From: Pinus tabuliformis
Taxonomy: Eukaryota; Streptophyta; Pinopsida; Pinales; Pinaceae
Reading direction: 5' to 3'
Length of the DNA stretch: 64,000 bases
NCBI GenBank assembly: GCA_031772625.1
Contig: CM062804.1
Location: 278,708,598-278,772,597 of the forward strand
The notes under the pieces were generated by a model that did no database searches, was not told the DNA's origin, and was given only the letters and a program-made list of their open reading frames with translations. Positions 23,597-36,775 of the stretch are shown here, piece after piece. Every line of letters starts with the position of its first letter. Positions within the stretch are counted from its first letter, which is position 1. The position numbers and the translations under genes were made by a program.

Positions 23597-23925
23597 GTTT
23601 TACTACGTTTGCCATCTTATATGTCCGATAAGATATTTTTAGTTATATCTCATGCATATTAGTTTTGCTATGTTTGCCATCTTATATGTCCGATATCTCA
23701 TGCATATTAGTTTTGCTATGTTTGCCATATAAGATATTTTTAGTTATATCTCATGCATATTAGTTTTGCTAGTGCCATCTTATATGTCCCATATCTCATG
23801 CATATTAGTTTTGCTATGTTTGCCATCTTATATGTCCGATAAGATATTTTTAGCTATATCTCATGCATAAAAATGCTATGGCATTTTAGCTATATCTCAT
23901 GCATACAAATGCTATGGCATGTTCA
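23597..23925 (+). repeat. Minisatellite with partly deleted units
   Basis: It is built from TTTGCCATCTTATATGTCCG, ATAAGATATTTTTAG(T/C)TAT and ATCTCATGCATATTAGTTTT modules in about five to six copies. Some units lack one module. The last two end in ATGCTATGGCAT instead. Confidence 0.8.
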
Positions 23926-24169
23926 GGGCAAGGACATTTCATTCCGAGTTCCAAATATTTTATTATGAGCTTTCCACCCAATTTCAAACCAAGATTCAAG
24001 ATTTTACAAATCATTTGTCTATTATAGTCATTTTATTTTATTACTTATCGTAAATATGTGAAACTTTAACATAATTATACTATTTAAGAGTAATTTTTTA
24101 TTTAATCATTATTGGTGAAAAGTTAATTTATTATAAGAATATCATTCCAAAAAGTTAAAAAAAAAAAAA

Positions 24170-24600
24170 ATTAGATAACTCGTAAAAAAAAATCCAAATT
24201 CCAACTCTGGTTCGGTGGAGAGGACTATAAATATGTTTTATGATTTCACAAAAGTCAAATGTGATGTCATTGCACTAGAACTCATCGTAGATGAAATAGG
24301 ATGGTTGCTCAAAACACACACGGTTGAAGCATACGACAAAGGAGCATCATTAGAGACAAGATTTGAATAAGGAGCAACACTTGAACCAGGAGTAGAACCC
24401 ATTGTCTTCACAGGCAGAGACGTCAATGAAACCATCCTGCGAAACATCTCAGTATATAGTGATTTTCTCGCGTCCTGAGCAGAGACGAACGAAATATCAC
24501 TAAAGAGATAGGAGAAGCCAGAGCTGCCGCAGAATCACACAAAGAAGTAAGAAACCCATAAAAGAAGGATATCAAGAGGGCATCGCCTGGCTAAAGCCAA
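24170..24600 (-). other. Unassigned 69-codon frame in a less AT-rich patch
   Basis: On the minus strand an ATG at 24447 opens 69 codons, Ser/Thr-rich (SSTMSSSAMTSHLTFVKS at the end). Upstream sequence is also less AT-rich than the surroundings. It could be the start of a LINE or gag ORF, or a gene fragment. No domain is recognised. Confidence 0.2.
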
Positions 24601-26169
24601 AACCTAATAAGCACACTAAACTATACTACAATATTTCAAAAAACTATTTCTTCTATAGTCTCATTTACAATCAATTACTTTTTAACATTAAATATCGATA
24701 TTAAAATATTTTATTTAAAATAATAATTTATATATATATAACTATTTCTCATCTACAAATTAATTGTTAAACTTATGGAAAATCTCTTTTATATTAAACC
24801 ATAAAATATATCTACTAGTACAATTAAATCATGGTGTCTTTTTCTTTAAAATAATTGTTCTATATATCATATGTGAGAGTTAGTAATTTTTAATATATAT
24901 TCTTCCTTAAATAATCTATTTCATTCATTTAAGACTAATACTCATATAATAATTCTCAGAAATTATTTACTCTTTATACATATATATTTTTTACAAATAA
25001 TCTGTTTCATTTTTTAATAGTAATAGTTATAATCATTTGAATAAATAACTCAGGCTAATCAATGAAGTAATAAATCTATTCACTATTTATCCAAAATCTA
25101 ATATTTATATATAATCATTTAATTATGAAAAATGTATTCTATAATTCAATAGGGAAATGTTATAGTGTCTTTAAAATAAAACATTAGATTATAAAATTAA
25201 TAACAATAAAAAATAATATCTATTCAATTAAAATAATAAAAAATAAAAAATAATAAAAATAATAAATCTATTCAATTTAATTTGTTATATTGTAAAATTA
25301 TTTATTAATAAAACTAAAAATAATATTTTCAAAGAAAAAGTTAAAAGATACCTATCAAATTCAAATAAATTTAAATAACAATAATTCATGTCTATAACCA
25401 TGATACTTCATTACATATAATTAATCATAATATGCATATAACATTCAAATAAATTTGAATAAGGATGAGTCATATTCCTAACTATGGTATTCCATAGCAT
25501 ATAATTAATAAACATATAAAAAAATGATAACTTTGATGAATAAATTTATAACTAAAAATACAAATATTTCAATGTGAAATACGTACAAAATATAAATAGT
25601 AGCTATACAAAATATAAATAGTAGCTATAAATTAAGATCGATTTAAAACAAATGTTACATAGCAACTTAGTCTTTGCCACAATAGTTAGACATTATTCTC
25701 TAAGAAAACCTACACAATAATTTTTCAAAGTTAAACATTATACCTTGCATTGGTCAATGCAAAAGTAATAGTGGTCAACAGAGAATCTATTGCTATAGGC
25801 ATTGGCAATGACTAATAAATTGGTATTGAAAGTGGAGAAATTAATTTCATACTTAGGCATAGGGAATTGTGTGAGTTTTGATGGGTAGTAACTACTAGTA
25901 AGTCTACACATTTACACTTTTACTCCTTATTAAAGTTTTGAAGAATGGTGGGAAATAAATCATGATAATTTTATTTATTTACATCTTATTACTATACCCT
26001 TTTTATGTAAGAACTTGCATAAATTATGATGGATAGTAATTAATGCATAAATTTTGATCGATAGTAACTAATGACAAATATATTATTTACTTAAATATGG
26101 GTTATTTTTATGAATTTATATTCTGAGTTGTTCTATGAAGATTTGCATTAAAATTCACGACACAATTAG
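24601..26169. other. AT-rich spacer, no gene seen
   Basis: Stops in all frames; small direct repeats such as TACAAAATATAAATAGTAGC twice at about 25585-25630. Nothing else. Confidence 0.45.
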
Positions 26170-26401
26170 GTAAACATCATGGCATGGATATTGCAATTAT
26201 ATCTAGAAATTATGGAAGAAAATTTATGAGACAATTATCCCAATGAAATTCTATTGTGCAAAGAATGTAGTAACACACTAAAATTGTAAACATCATGGCA
26301 TGAATATTGCAATTATATTTAGAAATTATGGAAAAAAAATTATGAGACAATTATCCCAATGGAATTCTATTGTGCAAAGAATGTAGTAATACACTAAAAT
26401 T
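26170..26401 (+). repeat. 116-bp tandem duplication
   Basis: 26170-26285 and 26286-26401 both begin GTAAACATCATGGCATG and share AATTATGAGACAATTATCCC-type sequence with few differences. Confidence 0.8.
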
Positions 26402-26816
26402 ATTATCGAATAAAATGTTTCAAAAATATTTTCTTTAATAATTTGAGAAATAAATAATTATTTTTAAAAGTTCAAAATTAAAACACATATAAGTCAATAC
26501 TAAACTAGTAGCTTAAAAAAATCGATTACTACCTTGCCAGGATTAGTAATGATTCATATTGATAACAATTCCATTTCAAAACTTCATCTTTCCATTTAAT
26601 TAATAAGAATATACAAATTCAATATTTACAATATACTTAAATTTAATTAATAAGAATATACAACTTCAATATTAACAATATTTTTTAAAGTTATTTATTT
26701 ACCTATCTACCTATATATATTATCAATGTTATTCATATTACATTTAAAAGAAATAAATGTAATAGAAAAATAAGAATATTATAAGGCTTTTAGTGAAACT
26801 AGAAATAAGAATATTT
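26402..26816. other. AT-rich spacer left of gypsy element
   Basis: No gene. Two copies of TTAATTAATAAGAATATACAA lie at about 26596 and 26643. Confidence 0.4.
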
Positions 26817-26821
26817 CTCTA

Positions 26822-29330
26822 TGTCACATACCAATAAAAAAAATTTAATTATTAGTCAGTAAAAGGAAACGATAACACATATTATAACAATTATCGAACC
26901 AAGCATTGTAAGTTCCCTTTTACAAAGTACTGTTATCGTTTCAAAGTATATTTCTTTAATTACGGAATTTGGATTTCAACGCCATTCAAGTCACATGGTC
27001 AAACTATATAGCTTGTATTAAATAGAACTATGATTTGGTACAACAAGTATTGATTGCTCACTTATCCTTTCGGGTGCTTGGCTACCCTAGAACCGGGAAA
27101 ACACTACATCTGGAGTCTTCAATTTGCATCACATTTGGCCCTCCATGTATTGGTAAGTGTGATTCATCGACGGCTCTCGGACAGACTCCCGATCGAACAG
27201 TGTATGTGGATAGCCATCAATCTAAACTCCTCCATGGTTTGGTAGTCGGTCACTTTTCTCATCTACGGGGCAGAGGGTTAGGTTCCAGTCCATTGTCAAT
27301 CTTCCTCTTAGGGGAATTTTCCTGCATGGTTACTCCTTTCTTGATGTTTCATGTTTTTCCTCGTTCTCCATCCCTCTACAATGGAGCTCAAGAGTGTACC
27401 TTTGTTATGCAGGTTTCCCTTCGATGTTGTTCCTACTTCTGGATGCAGTGGGATGGTTATTGTTACTCGGACAGGTATGAGTCTCGTCTCATTTAGCCAT
27501 CTTGTTGTCTCTATTATCATGTTCAATTTAATAATTCTTCAACTAGCCTTTACTCTTATGTTGCTTGCCTGTCTAGGTTTCGCCGGGGTTTTTCAAGCTT
27601 TTCTTGTTCATTTGTTGATGGACTTTGAGATTTTTCTCAGCCTATGGGACCCTGCAAACTTCATGCAAGGAATCACTGGGTAATGCCATATACAGTTCAA
27701 GCAGTTACTAAGGGTCTAGTTAATTTTTGGAAAAGGGTTTTAGGAATTTTCTCTAGTTATGCATAAATTTTGATTGTGTATATTTTAAAACCAGACTTCT
27801 AATTTGTGAAAAAACCTCAGGATCTGTTAAATGTTAACGGCCTTGGACCATATTTTGGAGAGAGGAATTATTGTTGATTTTGTAAATCTAAATTCAAAAT
27901 GTTAAGGGTTTGCAACCAAGAGTATTCTGAACCCAATTTAACTTCTTTCTTTAACTGCTAAAGAAACTAATTTATGAATTTTGGGAAATTATGGAGGCTA
28001 AGTGTTGTAAGTCCATTGAACTACGATGAAACCCTTGTTTTTGAAGTTTTGGTCTATGCTTTATGCTTCGTATATAAATTTAACCATTTTAGATTTTATA
28101 TATATCAACGATTTGTTCCTATCTAGTTAAATGGCTTGAACGATATTTGTATGTTCAATGGGTTTCCCTCGGTTGAGGTTTATAATTTTACTCTGCTGTC
28201 ATTATGGATTCTCTTAATCCTCACTAAAATTCTCAAAGGATAAATTCTGGTTTAAATGTGGTATGTCTTCATGAATATTTTCCTATGACGTGTTTGCTTG
28301 TCCTGTATAGTTCTTCCTCCGAGTTCTGTACATTTATGTTTCTACTTTAATTTGTTCACCTCTGTCATGACTTATGTAACATGGCTCGTTATGAGCATGG
28401 TTGCCTTACACCATTGTTTGCTCAACTAGAATTATAACATGTATATTACAGTTGTAGACTACTATTTGGTTCCTACCCTATTTACAGGGTTATTCAAGTT
28501 CTTGATTTTCTTCTGCATCTTTTTATGTCTACAGACTATATTTTGAATTTTACTCATGGTCTTTTACTTTTCTCTCTGAGGTTATAAGATTCTTGTATAA
28601 TAACAGAAATAACTATTCACATTTTTCCCTATCTAGAGGGTTACACATGGTCTTTACTTTATCCTCTGAGTTTATAAACTAACAGAGATAATTTACATAA
28701 AACAAAAGGACAAACAATCGTTCTATTTGACAGAATAAATCTTGTAATCGTTCCTCTAGCTATCTCGAGAGTACAATTATATGTGTGTCACTAATGTTCT
28801 TGTTGTCTGCACGTTACAGACCTTAATCTTCTTGTTTTTCCGCCCAACCGTGAGACTTGTTTTTCTACCCTCGCCATTTCACATGAGTCTCCCCTTGGCT
28901 ATTGTCTCACAATATTTCTCCTTAATGCTTATAGTCTTGAACAATAACAACTATCTAGTCTTAACCATACCTAGCTCCTTCAACTTGTTTGTCCTTCCAG
29001 CACATATGACATGTTTTCTGAATTAAAATCTTTATTTGATCTCAGATACTCCTATCCTCTTGATCCCTCCCTTGGGAATAAATATCCAAGGAAGTAATTA
29101 GGGTTGGATAACCACCTAACCTAACTACTTGACATATGAGAAATGTAAAATTGTCAACAATATGACATTTCACTCTCCATGTAATTTTAGGCAACATAAT
29201 TACTGCCATCATTCTGGCATTTCACTTTCCATGAAACTTTGAATTAAAATAATTAATTATATAAAATTTAATAGTATTCAGTTTGTTTAAATGCAGAAAA
29301 TAAATATTTACATTCACTAGGAACATCACA
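26822..29330 (-). repeat. 3' LTR of gypsy element (2509 bp)
   Basis: It aligns along its length with 37534-40715. Plus-strand ends are TGTCACATACC and GAACATCACA. It contains one copy of the CTTAATCTTCTTGTTTTTCC module and about two of the ACATGGTCTTTACTTT module that are multiplied in the other LTR. Open frames inside, including one of 153 codons at 27035, are LTR by-products. Confidence 0.95.
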
Positions 29331-32300
29331 TCTTCCCCCCCAAGACTGAATGTCATTCCAATGTTTCTCTACTGGAAATAAATTTGGAAAAGTCTCCCTC
29401 ATAGCCTGTTCATCTTCCCAGGTGGCCTCCTCTGGCCCAAAGTGTCGCCACTGCAATTTAACTTGGGTGATAACTCATCTCCGCAGCATTACTTCTATTC
29501 AATCGACTATAATGAGTGGTTCAAACAAGAACTCGCCTTTTGGTTCGACCTGTAAACAAAACAAAATTTTAGTCAGCCCTCTTTTTTGCTTTTAATTAGC
29601 TTTGCAGCCTTATATATGATAGGCCATATTCTTAACTTAACTCTTTTGACTTACCTATATATCATCTCAATTGATTATATGGTTAGGATCATATATGTAC
29701 TTTTTTAACATGGAAACATGAAAGACATTATGTGCACGAATATAGTTGGGTAGAGCAAGTTGATAAGCCACAGGTCCAATTCGAGCTAAAATTTGGAAAG
29801 GACGGCAAAATATGGGTGCTAATTTAGCGCATCCACTCCATTGCAATGTACTTTTCTTGGCTCAAACATGAACATAGACATGATCTCCCACTTGGAATTC
29901 CCAGAAACTTCTTTTCCAATAAGCATAACTCTTTTGTCAGTCCTGAGTGACTTTTAAATTGGTTCACACTTTTCTGAGCACCTCTTCCATTTTTGTTAGC
30001 ATATGTGGTCCTAGCATTAAATTATCTTCTGGCCCACCCCAATTTGATGGAATCCTACATTTATGCCCGTACAATACATCAAATGGACTTATTTGGAGAG
30101 AGGTATGGTAGTTTTTGCTATAAGAAAACTCTACTAAATATATATAATCCTCCCATTTAGATGGTTGCTGCAAAACATAGGTTCACAACATATCCTCCAC
30201 TACTTGGTTTACTCACTCAATCTGCACAACCTTCTGAGGATGGCAGGAAGTGATGAAATGCAGGTGAGTGCCTAGACCTCCAAATAAAGATTTCTAGAAT
30301 TCTGAAGTAGATTTTACATCACGGTCGGAAATTATATTTTTTGGTATACTGTGCAACCTAAAAACAGTCTGCATGAATATATTAGCAATTTGAGCCACCT
30401 TATAAGTAGATTGTAGTGGTATGAAGTGAGAATGTTTCCTTAGCTTATCAACTACCACCATTATTGAATCATTCTGCTTTTTTGATTCAAGCAACCCTCT
30501 TATAAAATCGATGGAAATAATTTCCCATTTCTATTCCGGGATAGGTAATGGGTGGAGAAATCCAGTTGGGTGACAGTGTCCTACTTTCACTTCCTGGCAT
30601 TCCAAAAAATAGGCCAAATACTCAGCCACCTCCTTCTTCATGCCATGCTAGAAATATTCCTTTCTGAGTGTGGTAATTAATTTCTAATATTTGGGGTGGC
30701 TTGCATAGGGAAATTTATGGTATTCATCTAAAATTAATTTTTTAATATATTTCTTGTTAGGTACATACATTCTTCCTTTATAAATCAGTATGCCTTCTTG
30801 ATTTATTTCATATCTCGGCTATTGTTCATTTATGTTCAAAATGTTAGCTTGCTTCCATAAAAAATTATATTCCAGATCCTGCATTGTTGCCTCTTTAATT
30901 TTCTCTTTAAATGTTTTTCTTACCTCACTGAATGATACCTCATATATACAGTTGATCTTCCTTCTTAAAGCATTTGCGACATGGTTCTATTTTCCTTCAA
31001 GCGCTTCATCTCAAAATAAAATCCAATTAAGAGATCGACCCAACGAGCTTGCCTAGCATTCAGAGTGGGATGCTTAAAATAGTTTGTTAAACTATGATGA
31101 TCAGTCATTAACATAAATTTCTTACCCATCAAGTAATGTCGCCACATATTTAATGCATGAATGATTGTTGTCAACTCTAAGTCATAGGCTAAATACTTTT
31201 GCTCATGCTCCTTAAGCTTCCTAGACATGTAAGCAACAACCTTACCCTCCTCTATTAGTACGCCTCCTACACCTTCCTTGCTAGCATTCGTACAAACCAC
31301 ATAATCTTTAGTTGGATCTACAATTCTTAAAATGGGAGTGGTGGTGAGTAAATGTCTAAGTTGATCAAAACTCCTTTGAAAATCCATGGTCCACTTAAAA
31401 ACTTTTCCTTTCTTTTACAGAGAGTTAATGGGATATACTACCTTGGAAAATCCTTCAACAAATCACCTGTAGTATCCGACTATACCCATAAATGATCTTA
31501 TATTAGCCACATCTTTTGGTGCTGGCCACTCCATTATAGTTTTTATTTTTCTAGGTCTACAACTACTCCATGCCTAGTAATGACATGCCCAAGCTATTGG
31601 ATTCGTTCTTTAAATAAATCACATTTTCTATACTTGGTGTATAATTGATGTTCTCTTAAAACTTGTAGAACAATACGGAGATGTTCTTTATGTTCTTCTA
31701 CATTTCGAGAGTAAATTAGTATATCATTGATAAAAATCAACACAAATTTATCCAAATATTGATGGAATACATTGTTCATAAGGCACATGAAGGTCACAGG
31801 AGAATTAGTTAACTTGAAGGGCAGCACAACGAACTCATAATTCCCATAATGAGTTATAAAGGTTGTTTTTTCTATATCTTCCTCTTTTATTCTAATCTGA
31901 TCAAAACCTGCGGGGAGGTCGATTTTTTAAAATATGGTTGCTCCCTTCACTTGATCAAACAAATCGTCTGTACGAGGTAGAGGATATTTGTTCTTGATGG
32001 TTAGTTTATTGAACTGGCGATATTCCATGCACATTTGCAAGGTTCCATCCTTCTTCTTAACGAAAAGCATGGGAGCTCCCTAAGGTGATACACTTGGTCG
32101 GATATAATTTTTATCAAGCAGTTGTTGTAACTGCATTTTTAGTTTTCTTAACTCTGGTATACTCATGCGATAAGGAGCTCGGGATACCGAAGCAACTCCT
32201 AGAATCAATTCAATCATGAAATCTATATCCCTTTTTAGCAGAAGTCCCAAAATTTCTTCAAGAAACGCATCTGGAAAATTCTACACCAGTGGTATGTTTT

Positions 32301-33423
32301 CTAAGGAAATAGACTTTTCTTTTGAGTTATTCTATCCTACATGTATTTCGTAAATCTAACATCCTTTGTGGATACACTTTTCCAATTGAGAGGTTGTTAC
32401 AGGTCTCAATTTTAATGGTCTTGTTATCCCCTAAATTTCCTGCCTCTTTCGTTCTTCGTCCATATAGTTAATAGTTTTGATTTTACAGTTAATCAGGGAA
32501 TAATGTTTTTCCAACTAGTTCATGCATACTAAAATATCATATGATCCTAGGGGAAACACATTCAAGTCTACCATGATAGACTAACCTGTTAATTGTAGGG
32601 GACAACTGTTGACCCTAGCCAACACTCTTCTTTTGGCTCCCGTGGCTAATTTCACTAACCAAGGACTTTTAAACTTAACAGCTTGCAAACAACATTGTTC
32701 TACTATTTTGGGACTAATATAACTCAAAGTAGCTCATCAATTAATTAAAATAGATACAGTTCGATCGAATATTTTACCTTCAAATTCTATTATGGTCGGT
32801 TGGTATTACGCCTTATGGTCTTTAAGGGCAACATTAATTTTAGGAATACATCTTAGCACTTCTCCCACCATTTATGCTTCCTGAAGTTGTGCCACATGAT
32901 TAGTTCCCTTGCGGTGTGGATAGTTTTTAACATAATGGGGTCCTCTGCATCCCCAACACTATACTGGGGGTCTAGCTGCTACCTCTACTTCAATCCTCAC
33001 TGATTGTTCATTTGTCTTGGACTCACTGGGGAATTTGAACATAGGATGATTTCTATTCATATTTCTATCTGCCTACCATTTAGGATGTCTATTGACTATA
33101 GTCTTGTTCCCCTTACCATTGGAGGAAAACTTATTTCCTTTTTTGTCATTCCATCTTTTACCTCCATCTCCTTTTAGCTTGTTTTGTTGATTGCATAATC
33201 GAGCTTTTCATATGACTTCATCCATGGTTTTCGGGTTATCGAACTCGATTCTCTCTTTCATAAATAGTGGCAAACTGTTGATAAACCGTTGCACCTTTGC
33301 TTGTTCTTCTCATATGTATGCAACATACCGTAGTAAGGATGTGAATTTTGTTATGAACTCATCCATAGATAGTTGACCCAATCGAAGGTCATGAAACTCC
33401 TTGGATTCCTCGTCACATAATCT
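29268..33423 (-). pseudogene. Degenerate gypsy pol with gag 3' end
   Basis: Read from 33423 down. The gag 3' end carries a zinc knuckle CWGCRGPHYVKN near 32965-32920 whose last Cys is Tyr. Protease-like sequence follows, then RT ([20 protein letters not shown] near 32060 and LPFKLTNSPVTFM near 31825). The catalytic block reads FINDILIY, with Asn at 31728-31726 replacing the first Asp. RNase H begins near 31320 (CTNASKEGVGGVL, MTDHHSLTNYF). Integrase has VVVDKLRKHSHF, IISDRD and the C-terminal WEDYIYLVEFSYSKNYH. The end (29456-29380) reads QWRHFGPEEATWEDE, a chromodomain-type tail. The frame runs into the LTR. Stops are frequent, so it is dead. Confidence 0.9.
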
Positions 33424-34046
33424 TGATCCAGGTGGATGTTGGTGGCCACCCACCTATCCCATTTGGAACCCCAATACTGTCTCTTTCAGTTTTTTTTAGT
33501 TTCCTAAATTGTAGCATAGTTAACTATTTTTAGCAGTTTTTCAGGTCCTGAACTTCCGGAGCCGTTTTGAGGCCCTAAACGACGTTTTTTGGGAAATATG
33601 GGGGCAGCATGGGTCCATGGACCGATGCTGCCCTTCCCAAAGTTATAGCTCTTGGATAGATCTTTCTAACGAGCTATTGTACACGTCAAACAGAGATCGT
33701 ATGCCGAAGTTACGACCTCAGGAAATTGATGTACCAATTTACCCAAACGGGGCCCACAATTTGGCGTTTCATCTTCTAGGGTTAGGTTTCATGATGTGAA
33801 GGGTTTTCCATAGTTTCTAAACAATAAATAGGCCTTCGAGCCTCATTGTAAGGGAGTTCAGAGGCATGTAGCCACCACATCTCTTCTCAGAGATAAGCTA
33901 CCATCGCCCTAGCTGGTTTATTTCCATTACTGTTTGTAAGCATATTTCAGTATTTTACATTAATGAAATGAAGTATTATTTCTACTGCATCTTTGTGTAT
34001 ATGGTTATCTCTGTATTTTGTTGCGTTCTTGTTTAAATTCAGATCA
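33424..34046 (+). repeat. 5' LTR of nested element (623 bp)
   Basis: Same length as 36153-36775 and differing from it by a few percent by eye. An ORF at 33617 is incidental. Confidence 0.95.
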
Positions 34047-34047
34047 G

Positions 34048-34059
34048 TGGTATTAGAGC
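34048..34059 (+). other. Primer binding site of nested element
   Basis: TGGTATTAGAGC starts two bases after the LTR end and matches the common plant iMet primer site TGGTATCAGAGC at 11 of 12 positions. Confidence 0.75.
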
Positions 34060-34177
34060 GATCTGCTTTTTCTCTATTTTTCTTTGCATGTCCCCAACGA
34101 GGTCAGGATATAAGCAGTTAGGGCTTGAATTGATCGAACCTTTGCAAGACTAGCCTCGTAAATCCCGACAACATCCC

Positions 34178-36138
34178 ATGGAGGATGAAAAGAAAGACGA
34201 GGGGGTAGGAGATCCTATCAAAATCTTGCTCGAAGAAGCACTCAAGCGACAAAGGAACGCGATGATGGACAACTTTGCCCAGATTCTTTAGACGCTACCT
34301 AGAGGTGATGCATCGGCTTCCAACAGCTACTCTGGAAATGCCACACCATTTAAGGTACCGGTTAATTTTAAAATCCCCATCCTCGAGGGTCAAATAGATG
34401 CAGATGCCATAGATAAATGGTTAAATCTGCTAGAATGATATGTTTCTGTTCATAAATTTTTGAGTCAGGAAAAGATTGTTTTCACTCTTCTCAAAGCAGC
34501 CCCCCACATCAAGGACTGGTGGGAAACCTACTGCGAGCAGAAGAATGAAAGCACAGGCTCACTATTTTCAGCCGCACCCACTTGGGATTCATTCCGGGAT
34601 GCCATCAAGGAGCAGCACTACCCTGTCAAAAGCTATGAGGACAAATACATAAAGTGGACCATGCTTCGGCAGGGAAGGGAACAAGATGTGCCAGAGTTCA
34701 CAAACATTTTTCATACCATTTGCACATAGTTGGGTATCAAAGATTCTGCTCTGCATCTGGTACTCAAATACCATGGTTGCCTACACAGATACATCCAAGA
34801 AGAGATGAAGTTCCTAGACATCTCCTCGCTCAACACAGCGTATCGATACGCTGTCAAAATCGAGTAGAAGTTCAAACAGAAGAAGCGATACTTTGGATCT
34901 TCAAATCCGAAGCCCAAAGGATAAAGCCAAGGTGGGGAGACCCAAGACAACCAGTCGAAGCCGCAAGAAAAGAACAACACCACGAAGTTGAAGAAGGACA
35001 TAGAAAGTGGTGTGAGTTCGACAAGAGTCCCACTCATAACACAAGTGAGTGTAAGACCAAGCAGTCGCTGGTGGCTGAGTTGAAGGCTTCCGAATCAGAT
35101 GCATGTTTTGACCCTGAGCCAGAACCCGACAAGGGGAATGGAAAAGGGAAGCAAATCATTGATGCGGATCCCAGTGCCACTGTTTCCACCACCAAGATCT
35201 AGAAAAATGAGCCCAAAGATCCAGAGGAGGGGGAACGTCTTTTCCACTCACAGATGTGGGTGAATGATTCGCCGCTACAATTCATTGTCAACAGTGGCAG
35301 CAAAAAGAACCTCGTTTCAGCAGAGGTCGTGAAGCAGTTGGGCATATCGACTACACCACATCTGCAGCCGTACAGTATCGGGTGGCTTCATGAAGGATGA
35401 CATCTCAACGTATGCCAACTGTGCCGCCTTCCCTACATCATCAAGCCCTTCACAGACGAGGTATTGTGTGATGTTATGCCTCTGGATGTTTGTGATGTAC
35501 TATTAGGCCAGTCGTACTTGTGGAGGTGACATGCTATGTATGAGTCAAGGCCTTGCGTTGTCATTATTTCTTTGAGTGATTCATTATACAGGATACCAGA
35601 GGTAGCCCCACCTACCACCACCTCTTTGATCAATGCTAAGAAAGGCAGCAAGCTCATCTCCTAGAGTAGGAAATTCATCTGTCTGGTTTGCTCCCAAAGT
35701 AAGGGGAAGATCGTCACCGCATCCATGACCCCCACGAAGGGTTCCTCCATGCAGCAGCAACAGCAGCAGAGGGATACGGTCATGAAAGAACACAGGAAAA
35801 ACTTCTCCTCACCCACAGGGGTACCACACAAGTTTCAGGTGGGCGACAAAGTTTGGTTACATCTGCAAAGAGAACGCCTCACCAAAACCCATTAGAAACT
35901 CAGACCACTCCGACATGGTCCTTACAACAGTACCAAGGCTATGGGAAACAATGCTTTGAAGCATAACACTCCTCCACTCCTTTTCTTACACCGACTGTTC
36001 AATGTGGATCGTCATTGACCATGCTTCCCACCATTTCTGGACACATCAGAGATTGCAGAACAACTCTCTAGAGACCCAGCTCAGTGGAAGCTTCCTCATC
36101 ATAGGGAGGAACTAAACACAATGGGGAACATTGCTTCC
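34178..36138 (+). pseudogene. gag-protease joined to integrase C-terminus (deletion derivative)
   Basis: ATG at 34178 opens a gag with a coiled N-terminus. The capsid-like part follows (HIKDWWETYCEQKN near 34507, SFRDAIKEQHYPVKSYEDKY near 34592). A Cys/His block CEFDKSPTHNTSEC lies near 35008. Protease reads FIVNSGSKKNLVS near 35281, where Asn replaces the catalytic Asp. After SSPTGVP (about 35805-35826) the sequence jumps directly to HKFQVGDKVWLHLQRE, the C-terminal integrase region, and on to FNVDRH. Everything between, including RT, RNase H and the integrase catalytic core, is missing. Several stops and at least one frameshift are present. It could only have moved with proteins from another copy. 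Confidence 0.85.
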
Positions 36139-36152
36139 TAAAGGGGGAGGAA

Positions 36153-36775
36153 TGATCCAAGTGGATGTTGGTGGCCACCCACCTATCCCATTTGGACCCC
36201 CACAACTGTCTGTTTCAGTTTTTTTCAGTTTCCTAAATTGTAGCAAAGTTTACTATTTTTAGCAGTTTTTCAGGTCCTGAACTTCCGGAGCCATTTTGAG
36301 GCCCTAAACGACATTTTTTGGGAAATATGGGGGCAACATGGGTCCATGGATTGATGTTTCCCTTCCCAAAGTTATAGTTCTCGGATAGATCTTTCTAACG
36401 AGCTATTGTATGCATCAAACGGAGATCGTATGCCAAAGTTACGACCCCGGGAAATTGATGTACCAATTCACCCAAACGGGGCCCACAATTTGGCGTTTCA
36501 TCTTCTAGCATTAGGTTTCGGGATGTGAAGGGTTTTCCATTGTTTCTCAACAATAAATAGGACTTCGAGCCTCATTGTAACAGAGTTCAGAGGCATGTAT
36601 CCACCACATCTCTTCTCATAGATAAGCTACCATCGCCCTAGCTGGTTTATTTCCATTACTGTTTGTAAGCATATTTCAGTATTTTACATTAATGAAATGA
36701 AGTATTATTTCTGCTGCATCTTTGTGTATATGGTTATCTCTGTATTTTGTTGCGTTCTTGTTTAAATCCGGATCA
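36153..36775 (+). repeat. 3' LTR of nested element (623 bp)
   Basis: Starts TGATCCAAGTGG after a polypurine tract at 36140-36152 and ends CGGATCA. It pairs with 33424-34046. Confidence 0.95.

Larger units (their letters stand above)
33424..36775 (+). mobile_element. Nested gypsy-type element with large internal deletion
   Basis: Two 623-bp LTRs (TGATCCA...GATCA) flank a 2.1-kb interior. TGGTATTAGAGC at 34048-34059 is a tRNA-iMet type primer site, and AAAGGGGGAGGAA precedes the right LTR. Flanks are AATCT (33419-33423) and AATGT (36776-36780), a target duplication with one change. It lies head-to-head with its host element and splits the host gag. The host reading resumes at 36776. RT, RNase H and the integrase core are absent. 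Confidence 0.92.

Noticed and set aside
27035..27683. 153- and 110-codon frames on the plus strand
   Set aside because: They lie inside the gypsy LTR. The matching region of the other LTR does not keep them open over the same length.
34589..35104. Minus-strand frames in the nested element
   Set aside because: Shadows of the plus-strand gag, which carries the recognisable motifs.
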